From Cercis canadensis (lineage: Eukaryota > Streptophyta > Magnoliopsida > Fabales > Fabaceae), in NCBI GenBank assembly GCA_003255065.1, contig QAOA01003631.1, forward strand, positions 186,001 to 250,000: DNA of 64,000 bases, given 5' to 3'. This document shows, piece by piece, positions 46,259 through 57,900 of the stretch. The translations under genes were made by a program, and so were the position numbers. Each line of letters opens with the position of its first letter. Within the stretch, counting starts at the first letter, position 1. Under the pieces are notes generated by a model. The model made no database searches, was not told the origin of the DNA, and saw only the letters and a program-made list of their open reading frames with translations.

Positions 46259-49200
46259 TAAATATTTAGCTAAAAACACACTTGTTTTTTTTGGGCTGCG
46301 ATAACATGTTGCCATTTAAGCATCAAACTCAACATCACAACCACAATGGGAGGCTAGAAAGTGGCCCAATTTCTGTCCATTTCTCAAATCCATAATCCAA
46401 CATTTTGTGCTACAGCCTGGGTCCAAAAATTAAAACAAATTTCAGCCCAAAGGGAATATTACATAATATAAAAAATGCTTGGTACAACTGATATTAATTA
46501 AGATTTAAGGAATATTACATAATATATATGCCCTATGCTTCAAATCTCATTAATTTATTTATCGGTTAGATGCTGCCCTTGGTTTGTTGTTGCCTTCAAT
46601 AAGGGTGGATGGACCATTCTCATAGCTTAGCCTAATGACATCTTTAATTGTGGGTTTAATATTTAATGAATAAACTTGGCACTCATCTAGTTGTGCTGTA
46701 CGGATTCCTGTCAATAATTGAATCCCTATTCCCACTGCAAAAGTTGCCACATTCATGTGTTAGTGCTTTATTTTTATGTGATACCGAAGATTACACAAGA
46801 ACAAAAAGGACATTACTTTCTAAATTCTTGTTGCTTCTTGCACTCATCATCAACCAACAAATATGCATATAGAAATATATTATGATTATGATTAGGCAAA
46901 GACTATATCGTGCAGGCATAAGTTGAAGTGCTTCATAATTCAATATATATATATATATATATAAAACTAACCAAGGTATTTTTTTCCTTTCCCTTATTTC
47001 AAGTTAGATTTTTAATTAAACATACTAAGAGAATGTCAACTCAAATTTAAAACTTCAATTTTATAAGCAATTACTTAAATTATTTGTGTTATTTTTGCCA
47101 TGTATAGTGTTTATTATTATCTAAAGTTCACATAAATGGTTAATTATTATTATTATTATATATGTAGTTGGTCGATTATATGTGTCCCTTTTTAATCTAT
47201 TGTTTGCTTTAATAAAGACAAAATATGATTTTAAATTTTTTATCAACCAAATGAACTGAAACATTTTCAGGTTAAATCTTCAATTACTCTGATCTGACCC
47301 CCCCCAAAAAAAAGAAGTTTAAATCTTCAATTGGTGTTCATCACATTATAATCAGAAAAGGCACTCCGTATATTCAAGTACAGGGTCGTGCATTTAATTT
47401 AGATTGCATATGGTTACGACCAACACTTGACAGCTATTTATTGGGTATTATATTCATTAGTATTTAATTAATGCAAAGTGGAAGTTAATTAATTTATTAA
47501 ATGAAGTGCTCATATACACGTTGGATTGTTGTGTATCACTTTCATATAGCTGAATAAATAAAAGGTAGTCTTTTCCTTACCGACAAAGGCCGCAAAAACT
47601 AACGGCATTAAAAATACTTGTCCAAAAAACCCAAATATATTTATTTATGAAAAATTTAGTTCACCCATCTATAATAAAAGTAAAAGTGAAACTAAACCCT
47701 AGATATCTAGTATTATTCATAAATCATAATACATTCTATTTTACGTGTAAAAGTTCCATAAAAATATAAGCATATTCAAATTATTAGGACAAAAATATAA
47801 AATAATATACAGAAAAAAGCATGAAAATATACAATTTTACAAACTGATTTCACATCGTGAGTTATGAGAACTTGCCAAATATTATTATATTATTATCACT
47901 TGAGCTTGCAACCATCAATTAAATTAACTCACTTGCATTGCACTGCTCTACCTTCTTTTGCGGCGAAAAAATAAAAAATAAAAAACTCCTCTTAATCCTT
48001 TTCAATTAAATTGACTCACTTGCCGACACTTACACCCATTCTCAAACTTGAAACTTCAAACTCCTACTTACTCTTTCTTTCTCTAAGCAATAGAAAAAGA
48101 AAAAAAAACATATTAATATTTTGTAGGTAANAAACACATTAATATTTTGTAGGTAAATTCAGTCCAAGTTAGATAAACTATAAATTAGTCATTCTTTTTA
48201 TGAATATATTGGTTCTATGGAAATTTTACACCAAAAAAAATTAAATTATGTCTACTCTAAAAATTGATTGACATCAAATTAATATGAGTGCTCCTTTTTG
48301 ACAATCAGCTAAACAATAAACAAGCAAGAAGGAGATATATAGCAGATACCACTTGTTTCCACTCTTAAGGGGCAACATGCTTTGCTTTCTCTAACCATTT
48401 GACTCCAACTAACTAATCAAATCTGTGTTTGGAAAATGAAAAGGTCTCTTCAAAGAGATAAGATAATATAGTATAATCTAACTCTATTTTATAGGAGAAG
48501 AAATGGTTGCTCCTATCTATGTGCCCTCATATCTATACTTTATACAAGCTCCATAGATTGTGATTGTAATGCTTGGAGTACACATTGGTTAGTTACAAAT
48601 AAATTAATGTGTTCATAATCACCACGTGTTTTAGTGAGTGTAATTAAAATTTAAATAGATTAGATCAGATCAAATATTGTGTTATATAGAAAATAAGATT
48701 ATAACTGTGAAAATAACATTAGTTAAAGATTTGAGAAGTTGAATGCTATCTACTGCCGACTATGACTACTCATTGTGAACCAATTGTCTTTTGTGTTTTT
48801 TGTTTGTTTTAGGATCTATCCATTTAATTCAAGTTGGTCCCATGGTTTGGTTGATGTGATTGCTCATCTAATTGCAATTTTAAACTTGGTTTCACTCTCT
48901 TTTGTACAAGTGGACCTTGCCCAATGCCCAGCATCATAGGAGACTAGGACTATCAATCTCAAACTTCACGAACAATATCTTACAAGATCAACTTTTACCG
49001 TTGCCCATTTTCTTTGATACCTACTATTCTAATCATAGAAAATTCAATAAAACTAACTTAAACATTGTACATATATCTAATCTAACTTTGAACTCTGTAC
49101 TTTTCACAACAATCTCACTTATTCACATAATGTATATATATATATAATACTTTTTAATCATGCATCTAATTATATTATCATCTACTCACTTTCATTGTTA

Positions 49201-49526
49201 GGCTAACTTTTTTTATTTGCCTCCATGCATCAACTTTTATTATTGAATAACATACTTAATTTCTTTGGCCTATGAAAAACGTTATTGATATTAACTTTTT
49301 TAAAATTTCGTCGAAACAAACGGTCCCTTACTAAAAAATCTCTTCTTCCATTCCTCTCCACCACTTCACTTATTTTCCTCATCCAATCCAAAATGGAAAG
49401 CTGAATTTCCAACCCGTGAGATTGGCCCATGAGGTTGCCTTTAAATGGATATGAAACATCATAGACCTCAAAACCTTCCAAGCATGAAACGATTTAATAC
49501 AGACATGTATGTATTGTGTGAATGAC
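46259..49526. other. AT-rich intergenic region
   Basis: About 3.3 kb without a supportable gene. Contains AT microsatellites (about 46945-46962 and 49130-49145) and a short direct duplication across the single N at 48131. Open frames at 46559-46756, 48902-49147 and 49230-49481 lack domains. Confidence 0.5.
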
Positions 49527-49960
49527 GGGTCTTTGACCTAAATATTATTATTTTTAAATTTATTTACATAATTATAACACTTTTAAATTTATATACCTAA
49601 ATATTACACTTTTAAAAAAAAATTTAAAAAAATGGAATCTAACCCGTGGAGCTCACTAGACATGTTAGTGGAGCCACGACATATCCCTTCTTGTCGTGCA
49701 CACTAATTTTTTTGTAAACGTATACTTTGAAATAGAAATGATTGTGAGACCCGTTGGGAAAGGCACGCCATGGGCCCACTGACGTGTCCCACGTGGATAT
49801 GCTGTGGCGCCACTAACGTGTTTGGTAGGCCCCACAAATTAGACTTCATTTTTTTTTAATTTTTAATTTTTTTAAAAGTATAATATTTAAATATATAAAT
49901 TTAAAAATATTATAATTATATAAATAAATTTAAAAACAGTAATATTGAGATCAAATATCC
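49527..49960. mobile_element. Long-TIR MITE, family member 3
   Basis: A 434-base element with arms of about 180-200 bases. The left end reads gggtctttgacctaaatatt and the right end (reverse strand) ggatatttgatctcaatatt, both aligning to the ends of 43401-43875. Inner parts carry the family's GC-rich blocks (gtggagccac / gtggcgccac, ggccccac). The target duplication is not evident, so this copy looks older. Confidence 0.75.
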
Positions 49961-50493
49961 ATGCCCCTAACATTTAATAGTACAATACTAAAATACACGT
50001 ATAATTGATCAAAAATTAAAAAGAAAAAGAATAAAAAGCAAAGAAATGGTACACACATGGTCCGTAATGGTACTCGATGCCTTAAATAACAATATATATA
50101 TATTTTTTAATTTTTATTTTGTGTTTGCCATTTAACTGTTAACGGTACCATTAACAGCCCCTTTAATGTTGGACCATAAACATTAAATAGCCAATCAAGG
50201 ACGAACGTTTTCTTGGCAAACGACAAGTAAACGTGCCCTTTTTGTTTGATAGTGAAAAATTTAAAATTTCTTACATTTACCTCCAATTTTATCGTACACA
50301 TTAAATTGATGGCAGAGGCATGGGTATTTTGGTCGCAAAAACGACACTAGCAAAAAAGGACAAAGTCGTGGTGTGTTTGTAATAACAGCATTAAAAGGTG
50401 GGCATTTTCTTAAAAAAATTATTTTTTATAGTTTTTATATCATATAGACAAATTTTTTATTTGAGATAATAGACCGGCTGCGGTAGTTCATCG
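49961..50493. other. Promoter region of the PYL9-like gene
   Basis: No gene. AT-rich, ending in a GC-richer leader that starts near 50470. I could not identify a convincing TATA box or ABRE by eye. Confidence 0.4.
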
Positions 50494-50529
50494 ATGGCGG
50501 TGAGTCTCATACTCATCTTGTTCCTCTGA
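50494..50529 (+). promoter_or_regulatory. Short upstream ORF in the PYL9 leader
   Basis: ATG GCG ... TGA encodes 11 residues (MAVSLILILFL) and ends about 196 bases before the main start. It lies in the probable leader unless removed by an unrecognised intron (a gcg|gtgagt donor lies inside it), so it could reduce translation of the receptor. Not known to be conserved. Confidence 0.35.
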
Positions 50530-50725
50530 AATCGTTTGGTTTTCTGGAAGCTTTCGCCGGAGACCGTCGCCGGACGTCGATCGGAGCTCCGTATTGTCGA
50601 AAACCGAGTCCTGCGCGCCTGGTTTTGATTCGATTCTGTGTCAGAGTTTCATGGTGGCTGTTATTGCGGAGATTGAGAGTTAAAGGCGCGTTTGCATTGG
50701 TTCCTGCAATTCTTTGTGTAGCAAA

Positions 50726-53517
50726 ATGAATGGGAATATTAATGGGCTTGATATTGGAGGATTTAGCAGTTTGGAGTTGGAGTACATAAGGAGGCACCAT
50801 AGACACGAACCTGGGGAGAATCAGTGTAGCTCTTCCCTCGTTAAGCATATCAGAGCGCCTGTTCATCTTGTAATCACTCTATTCTTATTGAATCTATGTG
50901 CCTCCTTTTCTCTATTCGTTTCTAGTTTTATGTATGCAGAGATATTTACATGCATATCATATAGGGATATGCTTATTGAAATGTATGTTTCTTCTTATTC
51001 ATGATCATCTTTAACTGGGTTTCTCTTCTCTGGATCGGTGGCTGATTTGGACGTTAGATTTATGAAGGTACTGAGGGATCGATTTTTGACTTTGATGTTG
51101 CTGTTCTTCTGTTTATTCTTCTTCTTCATTTTTGACTTTGATTGGCTGCGGGAAAGGGGGTTTTGGACATACTTTCAATGCTCAACTGATTTTTTTGAGA
51201 GCATTTGAAGTTCTTCCATGCTATTTTTGGTCAATTTTCTTATGGTTGACCTCTTTCTCAAGAACAGTCGATCGGCTCTAATTTTTTTGGTTTCCAGCGA
51301 GAAACTTTTGTATTAGACACTTAAGCGGAACATGATCTATTCTTTATAGCATTCATGAACTAGTTAATGCTTTTCTTTGCTTTTTTCTACGACCAACGAC
51401 AGCTATCCGTTCCTAGGTCTTTTCACTCTCACGCGAATTCATTTTCTGGAAAAAAAAAAAGAAAGAAGGGGAAAAAAAAGAGGGGAGGGGGAGGGGTGTT
51501 GCAAGTTTCTGTACACTCCGCAATATCATTACTTTTTCTTTTTTGAAGGTTTCATTTGACAATAAGTGATTACAGGAGTAAAGCGGCAAAACCACTCAGA
51601 TTTTGTTATATTCTCTTCATCTGTGCTATTGCCATGGAATGGAGACTTTGGCTTGCTTCCGAATAATAATTTTGCATATATATTTTGATTAAGAATGCTT
51701 GAACGATTCTGCCAAACCCCCACCCTTAAATATGGCTTATAGTTAACTAGTCTATGGGATTGCTTATTTATCATGCATAGATTTGCTTTCTCTAGGTATG
51801 GTCCCTGGTGAGGAGATTTGATCAACCACAAAAGTACAAGCCATTCGTCAGCAGGTGTGTTGTCAGGGGAAACCTTGAGATTGGGAGTCTAAGAGAAGTT
51901 GATGTCAAGTCGGGGCTTCCTGCCACTACAAGTACTGAAAGATTGGAGCTTCTTGATGACAATGAGCATATCCTTAGCATCAGGATTATTGGTGGTGATC
52001 ACAGACTTAGGGTATGGAGTATCTCCTTACAAGAACTTACCTGGTTATTTTTAACCCTTTTAGTTATTAAATTTTGTGCGGATGTGAGTATGAAATTTCA
52101 GTTTGATTTTTATGCTTCTGGAAAATCATTTATCTTCCTTGAAGTGAGCACACCTACTGCACATTTCTCCACATTTTGTGTGCAACCTTCTGAGTGCTAA
52201 TTATACTGTGCTTGAGGTGCATATAGCATCGATTAGAACTTGGAAGGAAGGTATGCAAATCTAATCGTTTTTGGCAGCTAATATAATGTGCTAACCTTAG
52301 TGAGGTCTTTTATTTAGAATTGATTGGGCTTATAGAGTGTGTTTCATTCATATAATTGACTGAATGTGTTCATGTGCTCAGTTGAGGCAAGATGCTGAAC
52401 AATGTTCGTATAGGTGCTCATTACGTCTAATATTCATTATTGTTATTGGAATATGCTGGAGAGTTTCAGCACCGGTCAACATCATATATATTGCCGTTAT
52501 TTTTTTCTTGTATTTTTCGTTGTGTATGTGTTTGTGTGTGTGTGTGTGNNNNNNNNNNNNNNNNNNNNNNNNNNGGGGGGGGGGGGGGTTGCGGTTGCTT
52601 GCTTATAATTTTGTCCCTTTCTGTTTCTGAATATAAATTTGACAGTTTAGATTTGTAGCATCTGTTCTAATAGTGTCTGGATATTTTCTGTTATGATGGT
52701 TTCTCCATGTCAAAATATACAGGAATAGCCAGGGTGTTTTCTCTAAATGTATATTGAATTGTCACCAGTTAAGAGACGCAGGTTTACATGCTAAAATGAC
52801 TTTTAAATTTAATTCCTTCACAACCTTAAAGAAAACTGTAATATGGCAGTTCTCGTGTCAGTTTAGAGTTGATGAGCTTCTCTATAAATTTCTTGGATTC
52901 TGGTTCTTGCTTCCATCCTCCAGTTGATACCATGTGTATTTTGGTAGCTAAGATCGAGCTAAGCTAAAATTTTTGTTTTGTAGGAACTCAACCTAGGGGT
53001 CCTGCTTGGAGATCTGGACCCCGAATCATTAACACGTTAATATAGTTGTTGAACTCTGTGATGATATGATTTTTGTTGATTAGTAGGTTGGTGGCAAGTG
53101 TACAGTTATAGTTTGTTGCGTGCAGTAACCGATGATGTGAAAACTGTTTCCATGCATCTTAGATATGACGGAAATTTAGCCACTTATCTTTCTGCTCTTT
53201 GGTCGTAAATAAGCAATTGGGCTAAACGATTAAGCTGTCTTTGTTTTCACGAATAATGCTTTTAGCTATCAATCTAAGCTTTGTTTTTTATATTTCAGAA
53301 CTACTCGTCTATCTTGTCCCTTCACCCAGAAATTATTGATGGAAGGCCAGGCACTCTGGTAATTGAATCTTTTGTGGTGGATGTACCTGAGGGGAACACC
53401 AAGGATGAGACGTGCTACTTTGTCGAAGCTTTAATTAAATGCAATCTCAAGTCACTTGCTGATGTCTCAGAAGGGCTTGCTGTGCAGGACCGCACTGAAC
53501 CAATTGATCGGATGTAG
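50726..53517 (+). CDS. PYL9: Abscisic acid receptor, PYL8/PYL9 type (RCAR)
   Basis: Three exons, 50726-50869, 51796-52011 and 53299-53517, all phase 0, give 192 residues (Arabidopsis PYL9 has 187). It is a soluble START/Bet v1-fold receptor that on binding abscisic acid inhibits clade-A PP2Cs and so releases SnRK2 kinases. Seen: the gate loop SGLPA at 87-91, the latch GDHRL at 115-119, the ABA-contacting Lys63 in KYKPFVSRC, Glu96 in TERLELLDD, the C-terminal helix [20 protein letters not shown] with Asn169, and the ending RTEPIDRM. All residues needed for hormone binding seem to be present. Two introns at these places are typical of the PYL7-PYL10 subgroup, while other PYLs are often intronless. 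ATG 50726 is the first ATG in this frame after the leader. A 26-base gap of N lies in intron 2. Confidence 0.96.
52549..52574. other. Assembly gap (26 N) between a GT repeat and a G-run
   Basis: Flanked on the left by (GT)n and on the right by 14 G (52575-52588). The gap lies in intron 2 of the PYL9-like gene and probably marks a hard-to-sequence microsatellite. It does not touch coding sequence. Confidence 0.9.
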
Positions 53518-53931
53518 GAGTTGATAATAAGTGGCTGAGAACTTGGCTGCCATGGATGAAGCTTCAGGGGCTTTCCTATATTGGAGGCTTAGGAGACGGA
53601 CTGGCAATGATGCTGCTTCCATCTCTCATAGAGTAGCAGCGTTGTTCACTTCATTTGCTATGTTAGTTATCCTTATGATTATATATTCTGGTTTCTCATT
53701 AAGTAGTTAAAAGAACAGTGGTTCTCAGACAGGTGTTTGAAACCAGTACAGTATAAAGGAGTAAGACCAGATGATTCTGCGAGACTAAAAAGTTTTGGCT
53801 TCATGGTATGTTTTTTTGTATATAATGTGGTGGTCAAAGATGGTCTGTAAAATTGTTTTGATTAGTGCAGTTTGTAGTCTGACTAGTTTCTAGTTGCATT
53901 TAACATCTGCTGGAGTCTGGAGGTTATTTCT

Positions 53932-53937
53932 AATAAA
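53932..53937 (+). terminator. Candidate polyadenylation signal of the PYL9-like gene
   Basis: AATAAA about 415 bases after the stop codon, after T-rich sequence typical of plant 3' ends. Confidence 0.45.
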
Positions 53938-54963
53938 TAGATTTCAGCTTATTTCGTTTTTTTCTCTCGTAGTCTGCTACATATCTAATTTATCGGGTGG
54001 GTTATCGTCCAATATGTTGAATTGATAAACACGATTTGGATTTGCAAATGATCAAAGAAATTAAGAAAGGAATCTAAGATGGGTTGTGACATGTAAGTTT
54101 GGACCAAACCAGGAAATATCTTGTCCTTTTCGTCTTCAAAAAAAACAAACAAAAAACTACTTGAAGACAAAAAACTCTAATTTGCTAATACGTAAAGCCT
54201 TTACTAATTACTAGGCAACGCAGTTGAGAATGTAACTCGCATTTCGAACAAAAACGTCAAAATTCTTTGATTTGGAGGTGCTTTCAAGTTTCAGCTGACT
54301 TCTGCAGGACTCCGTTATAATGAAACACGACCGTGATATTGAGTACGTAGACTACTGAATTAAGAGTCACATGTTTGTCAGGTTCAATAGCCATAACGTA
54401 TTTCATAAGTGATTTCAGCTGCAACCAACTTCAAATTGATTTAATGTATTCCAGCCCACTATATAAGATTATCCATTCAAAATTCAAATGTAATTGCTTC
54501 GCCTAATCACCATCAAAAATTGACCCTATTTTCAAGAAGTTGGGATTGGGGATCACCAATGTTTCTGCAGAGTGGTATCCTATTCCTCCATTCTTTGAAG
54601 AGACAACTCAATCTTGCTAACAGACACTCGGGTCTCAGAATGAATAAGAAATTCTTAAACCAATGAAGAATGTATAGACACAAAACACAATTCTCGAAAT
54701 GTCCAATAAATAACTTTCTAAAAATACATTGTTCTCTCCAAAAAATATTGCTCCTCACAAGAGTAATATTCTAATAACTGACCATCATTGAGAGCAGGAC
54801 TGGTTGCTTCAGAGCTACTTCCTATAAGAATCTCGAATAGCATGCAGGAAGGAAGGGAACAGCAGAAATTGGACTCAGAAAAATACTTGGGTGGCTTCTA
54901 GGTATACTGTACAGTGCTTCCCCTATAGTTAGTATAGTTACAGACAGGGAGAGGAGAGTAAGA
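53938..54963. other. Convergent spacer, includes 3' UTR of FTSH11
   Basis: No supportable gene. The right part (about 54800-54963) is probably the 3' UTR of the minus-strand protease gene. The open frame 54513-54758 (-) has no domain. Confidence 0.5.
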
Positions 54964-57900
54964 TCACACCAATACAAGATCCCCTTCTGATTCTTCTTGT
55001 TCTTGTTGCTCTGGCAGCCGACCTTCCCTGTATGGGAGAAGTATTCGCCTTATTTCTTCTGCACTGAGTGTCTCATACTCTAATAATGCATTCGCCATTG
55101 CATGTAATGCCTTCTCATGCTGGAAAAAATGTTAAAAGTTATTTGGGTTCAGAAATTTTGAAGATGCCAGACATAAGTAGATCTCAAGGCATTGCAGAAA
55201 TTCAAGGTTGCCAAATTTTCTAACCAATGCCAAAGAAAAACAGGAATGAAACATTGAATACTTCATCCAGCCCATCCTCATACAATTGAAAGATTGATTA
55301 GTCCAGGACTACCATCTGTTCACAATTTAACATCTCTAAATAATAATTCCTACATATTTGTACTCTATGAATAATAAATTCTAGATATGAAGATATGAAA
55401 TTGGGGCGTAACACACCATCAAGTTGCTTTTGATTCTAATTTTCCAATGTCTCAATGGTCCCTGACCTAAGGTATGCCCGGAAGCTTATTTTGGTAATCT
55501 GATTACTCTGATCAATAGAAAGTTATCAGGATCATAACAATTTCAGTTTTCACCAATCTCATTTGATTCAAATCAGTATAAGTTCGGAAGGACCAAAAAT
55601 CTGATTCTGAAGGTTCTCTAGATCATACATCATTTGTGCTATACGAGTGTTTTTTTTTTTATTTTGGCTATATAATTTATTAGCATTCATTGTTCTTTAC
55701 TCTGAGCATGGGCAGTTCCTCTGCCATGAACCAAAAAAGTTGTCTTTCAGGTGACTTCATAGAATAACATTGTAACCCAGGAACTACCACATTAATTTGA
55801 AGTTATACAAAATATTGTATGGTAAATATTTCTAGAAAGGTACTTCAGAAAGATAGATCACCTAGATGATACTAATGCTTTGTTTGGGAGTTGAAGGGGG
55901 AAGGAAAGGGAAGGACACAAGAGGAAAGAGAGGGAAAGGGAAGGAATGGAATGGAGGGGGCTTTCTTCCTTTGTTTGGATGATTAAAATGAACAAGGAAA
56001 GGGGAAAAGAAAGGAAATGCCATATTTTAATGTATGTTTAAAAATTTACCCTTAAGTAGACATATTTAATATAGAATTTAATAATATAATACACTTCTCT
56101 CTCTCTCCTTATAAACTATTTTTTTAATGCTCTAACAAATGTTACAAATCAATTAATTAAACCAAAATGCAGTCAATCTAAACCCATCTTAACTTACTCC
56201 TTCGCATCTTCATCCCCTTCTGGGCAATGATTGGGCTTAAAAACTAGTATGGGTATAAGAGTCAAATCCTTACCTTCCCTCCCCAATCCCCCTCGAATCA
56301 GGGGAACTGTGTCCAATTCCCTTTCCATTCAAATCTCCCAAACAAAGGAGAGGACAGGTTTAGTCCTCTCCTCTCCTTTCCCCTCACATTTTAATTCCCA
56401 AACAGACCATAAATGTGGCCTAGTCAAACCTCATTCAGTATAAAATAGAAAAGTGCAAACACCCCCCCACAAAATAAGGAGAGAGAAAGTTTCACTTTTT
56501 TTTTTTTAATTCTTAACACAAGCAATTAGTTTGACAAACCTTCTTTAGAAGGGCTTTCACACGATCATATGCTTCTCTAAGGAGTTTGACGACCTGTGGA
56601 ACAAGTAAAGAAAATTAAACCCAGGCATGATTTTTGCCATCATAACAGTATAAAGAAATCCAGACTCAAGATACATGCCTCGGCATCAATTCGCGATTGC
56701 ATTTCAGAACTTGGTCGGTCTTTTATATGAACTGGCCCAATTGCATCACTCATCCCACAATTTGATACCTTGTGCAGAAAAGAGATAAAACAACAGAGCT
56801 AAGCAATTGGCTAAAGCTCATTTTAAAATGTAAAGAGAAGACTGCTTGTAACTTATTTTAAGCACTTCAACAAAAATTCCAATTTCATTTCCTTTTTTGG
56901 GTGAGAATAGTTCTAATTACTTTCCATATAGAAGCACGGCATTTTCTTGTTGGTTTTGTGGCCAAACTAAGGCTTTGACCGTTAGTTGCACAGGTGCAGG
57001 GACTGCTTGGAACTAAACAGGGAGCAGAAAATTACCATATATTGGGCAAGCTCAGTAGCTGTATGAAGATCACTACTTGCTCCTGTTGTGACATTATCCT
57101 GACCAAAAATAAGCTCTTCTGCAACTCTTCCTCCCATACAAACATCAAGGCGAGCTAACAACTGCTTCTTGCTGATGGATGTCTCATCACTGGAAGGGAG
57201 CTGGGTGACCATTCCTAAAGCAGATCCACGTGGCATTATTGTCGCCTTGTGAATTGGATGCGCACCCTCTGTATGGAAGGCAACAATTGCATGGCCACTC
57301 TCATGATAAGCAGTAAGCTGAAATTTTCATAAGCATTGTCAGGAAATAGGGCCATAATCAACAAATTCTTAATATTCGATTAATAATAAACCAAAAGTTA
57401 TTAGTTTATAGATCCCTGAGCTGTTCTGGATATTAAAATTTTCTGGTCCAAAGTAAAACCCAATTATTATGCCAGGCTGGTCTCTCCACCGTGGATGTTA
57501 CATATCATCAACACAGGCTGATATTACTGAACTCTATACTGGAACAAGTTCAAAAAAAACAACCTGCGTTTTCTTTTTTGAGCCTTCAGGAGGACAGATT
57601 TGAGGTATACTAATATATTACTCCAGAAAGATACTTGGAGATAATATACAGGATAAATATTTAGAAAAGACCCAATTTACTGATCCAAATCACCAGCTGA
57701 CAACTGTTTGGTACCTAACTACCCATTACACTGTCATTCATGTGTCTTGTTTTCTTTATATATAAAGTTCTCTCTTTTCCTGTAAACCATTTCCTAACGC
57801 AGCAATTGGTGGCTAAGAGTTGAAGTTCAAAGTTCCACAGTTTTATCAATTTTTAGTGTTATGGTGTTCTGCCTAATCTGTGTATTTACAGCACGAGTTT

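Noticed and set aside
7225-53517. PP2C and PYL receptor in one window as a co-regulated abscisic acid module
   Set aside because: The PP2C belongs to a different clade from the ABI1/HAB1 co-receptors, and the genes are about 40 kb apart with unrelated genes between them.
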